From the NCBI RefSeq assembly GCF_003052585.1, contig NZ_QASN01000020.1:558001-622000 (forward strand): 64,000 nucleotides of DNA, in the 5' to 3' direction. Shown piece by piece: positions 1-7,890 of the stretch (position 1 is its first letter; every line of letters begins with the position of its first letter). The notes beneath the pieces were generated by a model that did no database searches, was not told the DNA's origin, and saw only the letters and a program-made list of their open reading frames with translations. The position numbers were made by a program, and so were the translations under genes. Source of the stretch: Pseudomonas mangrovi (lineage in GTDB: Bacteria > Pseudomonadota > Gammaproteobacteria > Pseudomonadales > Pseudomonadaceae).

Positions 1-597
1 CTCGGCGAGCAGGGTATGCGGCGCCGGTACCACGGCGTGAAAGTTCAGGTAGTAGTTCAGCGCCTGGGGGTCGAGGCGGGTGTCCATGCCGCCACCGGCG
101 AGCAATGCCGGCAGACTGGAGGCGAAACGCAGGCGTTGACCGTCATTGTTCAGATACAGCGGCTTGACGCCGAGGCGGTCGCGGGCGAGGAACAGACGCT
201 TCGAGTCACGCTCCCAGACGGCGAAGGCGAACATGCCGTTGAGTTTGGGCAGCAGCGCCTCGCCCCAGGCGTGGAAGCCCTTGAGCAGGACCTCGGTATC
301 GCCCTGGGAGAAGAAGCGATAGCCCTTGTTCTCAAGCTCCGCACGCAGCTCCGGATAGTTGTAGATGGCGCCGTTGAAGACCATCGACAGGCCCAGCTCG
401 CTGTCGATCATCGGCTGGCCCGAGGCTTCGCACAGATCCATGATCTTCAGTCGCCGGTGGCCCAGCGCGACCGGCCCCTGGCTGTGCAGTCCCTGGGCGT
501 CGGGGCCGCGGGGTGCAAGGTGACGGGTAATCCGCTCGACCGCTGCGAGGTCGGCAGGTTGGTTATCGAAACGCAGTTCTCCAGCTATTCCGCACAT
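1..597 (-). CDS. N-acetylglutaminylglutamine amidotransferase, asparagine synthase family (C-terminus cut by window)
   Basis: This is the N-terminal 199 residues of a class II glutamine amidotransferase of the asparagine synthase family; the rest lies beyond base 1. It begins MCGIAGELRF, so Cys2 is the N-terminal nucleophile left after Met removal. The glutaminase pocket motifs are visible: HRRL near residue 47, FNGAIYN at 74-80 and GDTEVLL near 99. In Pseudomonas the member that starts this way and lies divergent to a MarR gene belongs to the pathway making the osmoprotectant dipeptide N-acetylglutaminylglutamine amide. That assignment is inferred from the N-terminus and the neighbour. A plain AsnB is the alternative. 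The synthetase and peptidase partner genes would lie outside the window. Confidence 0.82.
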   Translation of the reverse strand, partial: MCGIAGELRFDNQPADLAAVERITRHLAPRGPDAQGLHSQGPVALGHRRLKIMDLCEASGQPMIDSELGLSMVFNGAIYNYPELRAELENKGYRFFSQGDTEVLLKGFHAWGEALLPKLNGMFAFAVWERDSKRLFLARDRLGVKPLYLNNDGQRLRFASSLPALLAGGGMDTRLDPQALNYYLNFHAVVPAPHTLLAE

Positions 598-662
598 GAT
601 CCTTACCGGTTCTCCGTTGGGGGTGTGGGCTGTGCCGCCTGACGGCACTTGTGTTTTTACCT

Positions 663-700
663 AAACAAACAGACAGTTTGATGTCAAAGTAGTTTTGTTT
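663..700. promoter_or_regulatory. Nested inverted repeats, candidate MarR operator
   Basis: Two almost concentric palindromes lie in the 145-bp gap between the divergent amidotransferase and MarR genes. The outer arms are AAACAAA (663-669) and TTTGTTT (694-700). The inner arms are TTTGA (677-681) and TCAAA (684-688). The stretch is much more AT-rich than its surroundings. Symmetry and position fit a MarR-family operator controlling both genes, but this is inference. Confidence 0.4.
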
Positions 701-742
701 CGATAAGTGCGTTTTGTGGGTTCTGTGAGCGGATAGATAGTT

Positions 743-1237
743 ATGGTTGAAACTAAAGAGACCGTTGGCGACGCCTACGCCCTGGCGGTTTTCCAGGCAT
801 TGCGTCAGCTGCAGCAGGCCGCCGACGTGCACTCCAAGCGCCTGTCACGCTACGGCGGCCTGACCCCCCTGCAGCAACTGGTGCTGCGCATCCTGGCGGT
901 GGAGAAGAGCATTACTGCCAGTCAACTGGCCGGCTTCGTCAGCTTGTCGGCGGCGTCCCTGTCGGGGGTGTTGGAGCGCCTGGAGAGTCGCGGTCTGCTT
1001 TCGCGCCGGCGCGATGCCCAGGACCGCCGGCGGCAGTGGTTGCATCTGGAAGAAGCTGGCCAGCAGGCCCTGGAGGAGGCGCCGGCGCTGTTGCCCGAAC
1101 ATGTGCTCAGACGTTTTGCCGGGCTGGCGGAATGGGAGCGACATGCGATCCTGGCGACCCTGCTGCGCGCTGCCGAGCTGTTCCATGCGCCCGAATGGCT
1201 GGCCGAGGAGGATGAGGCGGCCGGCGACGAGCGCTAG
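743..1237 (+). CDS. MarR family transcriptional regulator
   Basis: A 164-residue protein with the MarR winged-helix fold. A helical N-terminal dimerisation part comes first (to about residue 40). The helix-turn-helix and wing follow, spanning about 45-110: a TASQLAGFVSLSAASLSGVLERLESRGLL stretch given here by its ends, TASQLAG and LESRGLL, then the basic wing SRRRDAQDRRRQ. The C-terminus is acidic. It lies divergent to the amidotransferase, as PA3458 does in P. aeruginosa as I recall it, which suggests control of the osmoprotectant operon. The ligand is unknown. It may also regulate itself through the palindromes at 663-700. Confidence 0.88.
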   Translation: MVETKETVGDAYALAVFQALRQLQQAADVHSKRLSRYGGLTPLQQLVLRILAVEKSITASQLAGFVSLSAASLSGVLERLESRGLLSRRRDAQDRRRQWLHLEEAGQQALEEAPALLPEHVLRRFAGLAEWERHAILATLLRAAELFHAPEWLAEEDEAAGDER

Positions 1238-1258
1238 CCAGCACTTCCCTGGATCTGC

Positions 1259-1966
1259 TCAGCGATTGCGGGCGTCACTCACCACGCGGCCATCCACCAA
1301 TTCGATGGTGCGCGCGCAGCGTGCCGCCAGGCGCGGATCGTGGGTTACCACCAGGATGGCGCAACCGAACTGCTGATTGATCCGGCCGAACAGCTCGAAC
1401 ACGCCATCGGCGGTGCGGCTGTCGAGGTTTCCGGTCGGCTCATCGGCGAGCAGCAGCGGCGGCTCGGTCACCAGCGCGCGGGCGATCGCCACGCGCTGCT
1501 GCTGGCCGCCGGAAATCTGCGTCGGACGCTTGTCGGCAAAAGCTTCCAGACCCACTTCGGCAAGCAGTCCGCGAGCCCTGTCGGTGTCGGCGCGCGAGGG
1601 CTTGCCGCTACGAATGATCAGCGGCATCAGCACGTTTTCCAGCACGCTGAACGCCGAAATCAGATGGTGGAACTGAAAGACGAAGCCGATCGCCCGATTG
1701 CGCAACTCGGTGCGCCCGGCATCGTCCATCTGCCGGGTGGGCTGCTCGAGCAGATAGAGCTCGCCGTCGCTTGGCGTGTCGAGCAGACCGATCAGGTTGA
1801 GCAGGGTGCTCTTGCCCGAACCTGATGGGCCGATCAGCGAGCAGAGCTCGCCCGCCTCAAGGCGCAGGTCGATATCGTCGAGCACCCGGTTTTCCAGGGC
1901 CTCGCCCTGGTTGTAGACCTTGCCGATGCCGGCAAGGCGCAGGATTTGCCGATTCGCTTCAGACAT
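1259..1966 (-). CDS. ABC transporter ATP-binding protein (LolD/MacB type)
   Basis: A 235-residue nucleotide-binding subunit. Walker A GPSGSGKST is at residues 46-54, the signature ISGGQQQR at 151-158, and Walker B LLLADEP at 171-177, followed by TGNLD. The TGNLD ending and an FQFHHLI Q-loop region are typical of the LolD/MacB/FtsE group that works with FtsX-like permeases. The start at MSEANRQ was chosen because it overlaps the permease stop by 8 bp; an upstream in-frame Met would sit deep in the permease gene. It is the last gene of a three-gene minus-strand operon (adaptor, permease, ATPase). Confidence 0.92.
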   Translation of the reverse strand: MSEANRQILRLAGIGKVYNQGEALENRVLDDIDLRLEAGELCSLIGPSGSGKSTLLNLIGLLDTPSDGELYLLEQPTRQMDDAGRTELRNRAIGFVFQFHHLISAFSVLENVLMPLIIRSGKPSRADTDRARGLLAEVGLEAFADKRPTQISGGQQQRVAIARALVTEPPLLLADEPTGNLDSRTADGVFELFGRINQQFGCAILVVTHDPRLAARCARTIELVDGRVVSDARNR

Positions 1967-3185
1967 AACGGATCGCCACCGCCGGGTCGTAGCGGGCTGC
2001 ACGGCGTGCCGGCACCGCCGCGGCGAGCACACCACTTGCAGTGGCGATCAGCATCGCCAGCGGAATCAGATCAGCCGGTACTGGAATGCTGAACAGCCGT
2101 GGACCGAACAGGTTGAACACCTGCACCAGTGACCAGCCGATGCCGCCGCCGGCGGCCGATCCGGTCAGCCCGAGCAGACCGCCCTGAAGCAGGAAGATGC
2201 GCAGAATCTGCCCGCGCGGGCTGCCCATCGCACGCAGGATGCCGATCTCGCGGGTGCGCTGGACCACGCTGACCGCCAGGACGCTGGCAATGCCGAAGGC
2301 CACCGAGATGCCGACGAAGAGGCGGATCATCTGGGTGGTCATGCTTTGCGAGCTGAGGGCGTTGAGCAGTTGCCCGTTGGTCTGCATCCAGCTTTCCGCC
2401 TTCAGGCCGGTGAGGCGGGCGAGTCTTTCTGCACTGCGTTCGGCCTCGAACAGGCTGCGCACCCGGGTATCGATGACGGTCACGCCACCCGGCAGATCGA
2501 GCAGCGTCTGCGCCAGCTTCAGGTCCAGATAGACGTAACGGGCATCCAGTTCGCGCACGCCGAGTTCGAAGATGCCGGCGACGTTGACCACCGTATCGCG
2601 TCCATCGCCGGCATCCAGGCGCAGCTTGTCGCCGACCGCAAGGCCAAGCTCGCGTGCCAGCTCCTTGCCGATCACCGCCTGGTCGGCGGCCACCTCGAAG
2701 CGCCCGGCGAGCATGTCCTCATCGACCGGAACTACCTGCAGATAGCGCTCCGGCTGCATCCCCACCAGCGCTACCGAAGCTCGGGCGACACCGCGGCGGG
2801 CGATTGCCGGACCGCTGGCGACCGGTGACACCGCAGTGATCTGCGGATCGCGATCGAGCAGATCGCGAACCTCCTGCCAGTTGATGATCGAGCGCAGCCG
2901 CTGTGCACGCGGGCTTTCCAGATCCAGCGCCAGGGCATCGCCGGCCAGTGGCAGACGGCGGTTGACCTCGTCGAGGGGCAGGATACGGATGTGCGCCTGG
3001 GTGCCGAGCGTGCGTTGGATGACGTTGGCCTGCAGCCCGCTGATCAGCGCGGTGATGAAGACGATGACCGCGCAGCCGACGCCGATTCCCAGCAGGATCA
3101 GCAGGCTCTGCATGCGGTTGTCCAGCAGAAAGCGCAGGGCGATGGTCCACTCGGTCCACAGGCTGGCGCGCAGCGGACGTGTCAC
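1959..3185 (-). CDS. FtsX-like ABC transporter permease (DevC/MacB type)
   Basis: A 408-residue inner-membrane permease. A first membrane segment lies near residues 25-50 (LLILLGIGVGCAVIVFITAL). A large periplasmic MacB_PCD-type domain follows, to about residue 270. Three C-terminal membrane segments in the FtsX arrangement complete it, with the conserved TREIGILRAMG loop between the second and third. The gene overlaps the upstream adaptor gene by 4 bp and the downstream ATPase by 8 bp, so the three are probably translated together. Such mechanotransmission-type exporters move lipoproteins, glycolipids or macrolides. The substrate cannot be told from the sequence. Confidence 0.9.
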   Translation of the reverse strand: MTRPLRASLWTEWTIALRFLLDNRMQSLLILLGIGVGCAVIVFITALISGLQANVIQRTLGTQAHIRILPLDEVNRRLPLAGDALALDLESPRAQRLRSIINWQEVRDLLDRDPQITAVSPVASGPAIARRGVARASVALVGMQPERYLQVVPVDEDMLAGRFEVAADQAVIGKELARELGLAVGDKLRLDAGDGRDTVVNVAGIFELGVRELDARYVYLDLKLAQTLLDLPGGVTVIDTRVRSLFEAERSAERLARLTGLKAESWMQTNGQLLNALSSQSMTTQMIRLFVGISVAFGIASVLAVSVVQRTREIGILRAMGSPRGQILRIFLLQGGLLGLTGSAAGGGIGWSLVQVFNLFGPRLFSIPVPADLIPLAMLIATASGVLAAAVPARRAARYDPAVAIRYV

Positions 3186-4348
3186 TGCGCGGCTCCGGGC
3201 AGGGGCTGTGGGCGAAGCCGTGCGCGGCTACCCGGCTCGGCCTGTTCGGCAAGGACCAGGTCGCCGTCGGCGAGCCCCTCGAGCACTTCCACCAGCGCGC
3301 CGCCTTCGAGCCCCAGGCGAACCTCGATCGCCTCGACCCGATCCTCGTTCAGGCGCAACGCCAGCGCCCGGTTACCCTGGCGCTGGAACAGCGCATCGCG
3401 CGGAATCACCAGGGCCCGGGGCCTGCGGGCGGTCTCGATGTTCACCGAGACGGTCATGCCCTGGCGTAGAAAATCAGCGTTTTCCAGCAGTTGCAGATGT
3501 ACATCGATGGTGCCGCGGCTGGGGTCGACCGCCGGCGCGATGAAGCTGACCTGCGCCGCCAGCGCGGCGTTTGGGTAGGCGTCGGCAACCACCTGCGCCG
3601 GTTGCTCCAGTTGCACCGCGGCAAGGTTCTTCTCGTCCAGCGGCAGGCGAATCTCACGACTGTCGAGCCGGGCAATCTCCAGCAGCGTGCTGCCCGGCTG
3701 GACCAGATCGCCCGGCTCGACGCTGCGGCTCTGCACCACACCGTCGACCTGAGCGAGGATGCGCGTGCGTGCCAGGGCCACCCTGGCGCTTTCCAGACGC
3801 TGGCGCAGTTGCCGTTCCTCCTGGCCATCCTCTGCCAGTGACAAGGCTGCCAGGCGAGCACGCTCGTAGGCGCTCTGGGCGCTGACCTCGACGCGGCGGG
3901 CCAGGTCACGCTGCTCGGTCGAGAGTAACTGGCGCTGGAACAACGCCTCGCGGCGCTCGCGTTCGCGCCGCGCCTGCTGCAGGTTGCTGGTGGCTTCGCG
4001 CAATGCTGCCTGGGCTTGCGGCCGGCTCGATTCGATCAGCTGCTGCAGGGTCGCCTGGGCTTCGCGCAGGCGCGCCTGCTGTTCCTCGTCGCGCAGGCTC
4101 AGCAGCAGATCACCGGCACGTACCGCATCGCCCTCGCGCACGTGGCGCTCGGCGACCACGGCGGTGATTTCACTGCCAACCCGCGCCAGCGACTGGCTGT
4201 CGACCGTGCCGCTGGCGACCACCCGCTGCACCAGTTCGCGTGACTCCAGGCGATAGCCCGGCAGCAGCGGGGCGCGTAGCAGATGCCAGGCCAGACCGCC
4301 GATGAGCAGAACGCAGACGAGCAGCAGTAACGGACGTCGAAGGGACAA
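3182..4348 (-). CDS. HlyD/MacA-like periplasmic adaptor subunit
   Basis: A 388-residue membrane fusion protein. An N-terminal membrane anchor (about residues 5-23) is followed by a half-lipoyl segment (GTVDSQSLARVGSEI). A long alpha-hairpin full of Arg, Glu and Gln comes next (about 85-195), then the second lipoyl half (DGVVQSRSVEPGDLVQPG) and beta-barrel and membrane-proximal parts. It is the first gene of the adaptor-permease-ATPase operon. The long hairpin suggests docking to an outer-membrane TolC-type channel, which is not encoded nearby. MacA and DevB are the closest functional models. Confidence 0.9.
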   Translation of the reverse strand: MSLRRPLLLLVCVLLIGGLAWHLLRAPLLPGYRLESRELVQRVVASGTVDSQSLARVGSEITAVVAERHVREGDAVRAGDLLLSLRDEEQQARLREAQATLQQLIESSRPQAQAALREATSNLQQARRERERREALFQRQLLSTEQRDLARRVEVSAQSAYERARLAALSLAEDGQEERQLRQRLESARVALARTRILAQVDGVVQSRSVEPGDLVQPGSTLLEIARLDSREIRLPLDEKNLAAVQLEQPAQVVADAYPNAALAAQVSFIAPAVDPSRGTIDVHLQLLENADFLRQGMTVSVNIETARRPRALVIPRDALFQRQGNRALALRLNEDRVEAIEVRLGLEGGALVEVLEGLADGDLVLAEQAEPGSRARLRPQPLPGAAQ

Positions 4349-4579
4349 GAGCGGACTCCGCGGGATGGCGGTGGGGGTGAGCCGGGAAGCTTACGAATAA
4401 TCCCCCTGCTTGGATATGGTCATTCGCTGCGCGCTACACTCGGCGCCTGCCCGTAACCGGCTGTTGCAGCCCGAGCCGCCTGCTGTGACAGCTTGAGCGG
4501 TGCGCGCGCCGCTTGATTCGAGCAACTGCGCGCGTCAGTTGCAGGCACCTGCCAGCACTCACCAGGGACCCGTCCAACC

Positions 4580-5509
4580 ATGAGCCACGCGCAAACTGCT
4601 GCCGCCGAACTACGCGCCGCCTGGATCGCCCAGGCCAGAGCTCATCCAGCGGTGACCCTGGGGTTTGCCGCCGCCGTCCTGGCTATGCTCGGCCTGCTGC
4701 TCAGCGGTGTGCTCGGTGCCTTGCAAGGCGATGCGGGCAACAACCTGCGCTACGCGCTGCTGGGCGGCGCCGCCGGCTTTGCCGCAACCGCGCTGGGCGC
4801 CGTTCTGGCGCTTGGCCTGCGCGGGATCAGCACGCGCCTGCAGGACGGCATGCTCGGTTTTGCCGCCGGCATGATGCTCGCCGCGGCTTCCTTCTCGCTG
4901 ATCCTGCCGGCGCTGGAGGCGGGCGGCGAGATACTCGGCAGCGCGCCGGCCGCGGCCTTCACCGTGGTCATCGGGCTGGGGCTGGGCGTGCTGCTGATGC
5001 TCGGCCTGGACTACTTCACCCCCCATGAACACGAAAGCACCGGCCCCTGCGGACCGGAGTGCGCGCGATTGAACCGGGTCTGGCTGTTCGTGCTGGCGAT
5101 TGCCCTGCACAACATTCCCGAGGGCATGGCGATAGGCGTCAGTTTCGCCACCGGCGATCTGAGTGTCGGCATTCCGCTGACAACGGCGATATCCATCCAG
5201 GACATTCCCGAAGGTCTGGCGGTGGCGCTGGCCCTGCGTGCCGCCGGGTTGCCAGGGTTTTCCGCTGTGCTGGTCGCAGTGCTGTCCGGGCTGATGGAGC
5301 CCCTGGGCGCGGTGGTCGGGCTGGGCATGTCCAGCGGCTTCGCCATCGCCTATCCGGTAAGCCTGGGCCTGGCTGCCGGGGCGATGATCTTCGTGGTGTC
5401 CCACGAAGTGATCCCGGAAACCCATCGCAACGGCCATCAGACCACGGCGACCCTGGGGCTGATGATCGGCTTCGGCCTGATGATGTTCCTCGATACCGCC
5501 CTGGGCTGA
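4580..5509 (+). CDS. ZIP family divalent metal transporter (GufA-like)
   Basis: A 309-residue inner-membrane protein with about eight membrane segments. The two ZIP metal-binding helices are clear: ALHNIPEGMAIGV and SIQDIPEGLAVAL. A HEVIPETHR motif follows near the C-terminus. A loop with histidine and cysteines (HEHESTGPCGPEC) lies before the first motif. The second helix has Gln where many members have His, as in GufA-type proteins. ZIP proteins take zinc and other divalent metals into the cytoplasm. The gene stands alone, divergent from the ABC exporter and convergent with the next gene, only 7 bp from its end. Substrate preference is unknown. Confidence 0.88.
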   Translation: MSHAQTAAAELRAAWIAQARAHPAVTLGFAAAVLAMLGLLLSGVLGALQGDAGNNLRYALLGGAAGFAATALGAVLALGLRGISTRLQDGMLGFAAGMMLAAASFSLILPALEAGGEILGSAPAAAFTVVIGLGLGVLLMLGLDYFTPHEHESTGPCGPECARLNRVWLFVLAIALHNIPEGMAIGVSFATGDLSVGIPLTTAISIQDIPEGLAVALALRAAGLPGFSAVLVAVLSGLMEPLGAVVGLGMSSGFAIAYPVSLGLAAGAMIFVVSHEVIPETHRNGHQTTATLGLMIGFGLMMFLDTALG

Positions 5510-5516
5510 AGTCGGC

Positions 5517-6269
5517 TCAGCAGGGCGTCACCTGCAGCGCACTACCGAGCGCATCAAGGACCCGATTGATCAGCCAGCTGATTACCCGCGCCCGATTGAG
5601 CAGCAGGTCGCAGAGCAGCAGGTAGACCACCCCGAGATAGCCGGCGTAGGCGTAGCCCAGGTAGTCGTTGAACAGAATGCTGAAGAACCAGTTCTGCTGG
5701 AACAGATAGAAGTAGCTGCTGATCAGTACCGCCACCAGCAGCAGAACCGCGGGCAGCATCTGCTGCACGCGGCTCTGGCAGCGCAGGGTGACCAGCAGCA
5801 TCAGCAGAAAAGCCAGGGCGTTGCTGGCGCTGAAGATGCGCAGTTCGTGGAGCAACCCGTCGACCAGTTGCAGATACTCGTTGCGCGCCAGGCTGCTGAG
5901 GCGCTCCTGCAGGCGTGCAAAGCCGGCCTGCCAGTCGATGCCGGCCACGACCACCGGCTGGCGACAGGCGCAGGCGGGGTTCTGCATCTGTCCGACCAGC
6001 TCATCTACTTGCGCCGGCAACTGCGCGATCAGTTTTTCCTTCGCACTGTCGATCTGCACCTGATAGCGGCCGGCCAGCAGGCTGGCGGCCTTCTCCAGCG
6101 TGGGTGACGGGTACTGCCCGAGCTGGGCGCTGACGCGCTGCTCGACCTCGCCCTGCAGATAGTCGCGCGCCTGGCGCTCGATCTGCAGGGGGGAGAGGAA
6201 AGTCAGCAGCAGGATGCCGCCGAACAGCAGCAGGCCGGCGCTGGCGAAGGTACGCAAGATCACGCCCAT
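5517..6269 (-). CDS. Membrane protein of unknown function, third gene of a stator-like operon
   Basis: A 250-residue protein I do not recognise. It has an N-terminal hydrophobic segment (about residues 5-27), then a roughly 120-residue soluble helical stretch containing a Cys-Ala-Cys motif (NPACACRQP). About four closely spaced membrane segments follow in the C-terminal half. The soluble part is probably periplasmic. It starts 19 bp after the OmpA/MotB-like gene and is the last gene of an operon with MotA-like and MotB-like proteins, so it may be an accessory subunit of that ion-driven complex. That role is inferred from position only. Confidence 0.7.
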   Translation of the reverse strand: MGVILRTFASAGLLLFGGILLLTFLSPLQIERQARDYLQGEVEQRVSAQLGQYPSPTLEKAASLLAGRYQVQIDSAKEKLIAQLPAQVDELVGQMQNPACACRQPVVVAGIDWQAGFARLQERLSSLARNEYLQLVDGLLHELRIFSASNALAFLLMLLVTLRCQSRVQQMLPAVLLLVAVLISSYFYLFQQNWFFSILFNDYLGYAYAGYLGVVYLLLCDLLLNRARVISWLINRVLDALGSALQVTPC

Positions 6270-6288
6270 GGTTCGTCCCTGATCTGTT

Positions 6289-6993
6289 TCAGTCTTCCTC
6301 AGCCGCGCGCGTCTGCATCACCAGCTCGACCCGCCGATTGCTGGCGCGACCCTGCTCGCTGGCATTCTCGGCCAGCGGACGGGTATCGGCGTAGCCGGTG
6401 GCGCTCATGCGCGCAGGGTCCAGCCCGGCCATTGTCAGGTAGCGCACCACGCTGCTGGCGCGGCTGGCGGACAGCTCCCAGTTGGAAGGGAAACGCTCGG
6501 TGTTGATCGGTCGGTCGTCGGTGTGTCCTTCGACCAGGATGCGGTGCCGGTTGCCGGCCAACGCTGGGATCAGGCGGTCGATGACCTCGAGCCCGGCGTC
6601 GGCCAGCTCGGCCTGACCCGAGGCGAACAGCAGCTCGCTGCTGATGCGAAAGCTCACGCTGCCTTCGTTGAACACCACCTCGATGTCATCGCCCAGGTCC
6701 ATCCCCAGATTCTCGACGACAGCGCCTTCAGGCTCGGCTGGCGGCGCCGGCGTCTGTTCGATGGCGGGCGAGGGCGCTGCGCTGTTCGGCTCGCCGACCA
6801 CCTGGGAGCCGAGCGGCTCGCTCGGTGGCGCCGCACCCTTGCCGGCGAAGGCCAGCAGTACCACCAGCATCACCAATAGCAGGGTGATCATGTCCAGGTA
6901 GGTGATCAGCCAGCTCTCCTGTTCCTCCTCGCGCGGCGGCTCGCTGTGCCAGAGCGCGAAGCGGCTGCCGCGACGCAACGGTTGCCAGTCCAT
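6289..6993 (-). CDS. MotB/OmpA-family stator-like protein
   Basis: A 234-residue protein built like MotB/PomB. A short cytoplasmic N-terminus precedes a single membrane helix carrying Asp34 in SWLITYLDMITLLLV, the place of the ion-binding aspartate. A Pro/Ala/Glu-rich linker covers about residues 55-95. A C-terminal OmpA-like peptidoglycan-binding domain follows, with GHTDDRPI and NWELSASRASSVVRYL. It lies 1 bp from the MotA-like gene. There are no flagellar genes in the window, so it could serve a second motor, a gliding- or Tol-like machine, or envelope tension. The family is certain, the role is not. Confidence 0.85.
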   Translation of the reverse strand: MDWQPLRRGSRFALWHSEPPREEEQESWLITYLDMITLLLVMLVVLLAFAGKGAAPPSEPLGSQVVGEPNSAAPSPAIEQTPAPPAEPEGAVVENLGMDLGDDIEVVFNEGSVSFRISSELLFASGQAELADAGLEVIDRLIPALAGNRHRILVEGHTDDRPINTERFPSNWELSASRASSVVRYLTMAGLDPARMSATGYADTRPLAENASEQGRASNRRVELVMQTRAAEED

Positions 6994-6994
6994 C

Positions 6995-7816
6995 TCAGCG
7001 GCCCTTGCCCGGAGCGGCAGTGGCCTTGGCTGGCGATGGCAGGTTGCCGTCGCGGATCTCGTCCTGGTAATGCGCGGTGAATGACTTCAGTGTCTCGCGC
7101 ATCAGCGACGGGCTGCGCCTGTTGCACATCATCGAGATGCCCTGCATGACCAGATTCATCATCGATACGCGCTGTTCGGTGCGTCGCTCGAGCTTCACCG
7201 CCACCGGCTTGAGGATCAGGTTGGCCAGCAGGATGCCGTAGAAGGTAGTCATCAGGGCAATGGCCAGGCTACGGCCGATCTGTGCCATGTCGCCATCGCC
7301 GAGCAGGAACATCATGTTGATCAGCCCGACCAGGGTGCCGATCATGCCGAAGGCCGGAGCAAAGCTGGCCATGGTGCGGAACAGCTGCGCCTCGGCGGTC
7401 TCGCGGGCGCGCAGGCGGGCAATGCGCCACTGCATCAGGTCGAGGATGTCTTCTTCCGGGGTGTTGTCGATCACCAGTTGCACCCCGGTGCGCAGGAAGG
7501 GGTTGCGAACCTTCTCCAGCGCGCGCTCCACCGCCGGCAACTCGCCCTCGATCCACAGGCGCGATATCTGTACCAGCTCGTCGAGGTCCTGGCGGATGTA
7601 CAGGCGCTCGTTGCGCAGCACCGTGTGCAGCAGGCCGAAGACCCGCGCCACCTCGCGCAGCGGATAGCTGATGAAGGTCGCCGCCAGGGTGCCGACCAGT
7701 ACGATGCCCAGGCTCGGCAGGTCGATGAACAGCGCCGGGTCTTCGGCAGCGAACAGCATGACCACGCTCAGCAGCGCAATGCTGGCGAGCATGCCAATCA
7801 GGGTAGACGGATTCAT
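6995..7816 (-). CDS. MotA/PomA-family proton- or sodium-channel protein
   Basis: A 273-residue MotA/TolQ/ExbB-family membrane protein. Two membrane segments near the N-terminus (MNPSTLIGMLASIALLSVVM and SLGIVLVGTLAATFIS) precede a charged cytoplasmic domain of about 100 residues (60-160). Two more segments follow, including the conserved FAPAFGMIGTLVGLINMM block. This arrangement resembles PomA more than ExbB. The start was placed at the Met of MNPSTLIG because upstream sequence in the frame is intergenic and antisense to the neighbouring enzyme. It is the first gene of a three-gene operon, 74 bp after the RlmN-like gene. Confidence 0.88.
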   Translation of the reverse strand: MNPSTLIGMLASIALLSVVMLFAAEDPALFIDLPSLGIVLVGTLAATFISYPLREVARVFGLLHTVLRNERLYIRQDLDELVQISRLWIEGELPAVERALEKVRNPFLRTGVQLVIDNTPEEDILDLMQWRIARLRARETAEAQLFRTMASFAPAFGMIGTLVGLINMMFLLGDGDMAQIGRSLAIALMTTFYGILLANLILKPVAVKLERRTEQRVSMMNLVMQGISMMCNRRSPSLMRETLKSFTAHYQDEIRDGNLPSPAKATAAPGKGR

Positions 7817-7890
7817 CGTGGCTCCGGCGGCTGAGGTACCGGGCGATGGTAGCACCGGCCACGCCGGGTGCCGCAGCACGAATGTCGCAG

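Noticed and set aside
5517..7816. Zorya-like anti-phage system
   Set aside because: A MotA-like and MotB-like pair is present, but no ZorC, ZorD or ZorE-like nuclease or helicase follows. The third gene is a membrane protein. No other defence gene is near.
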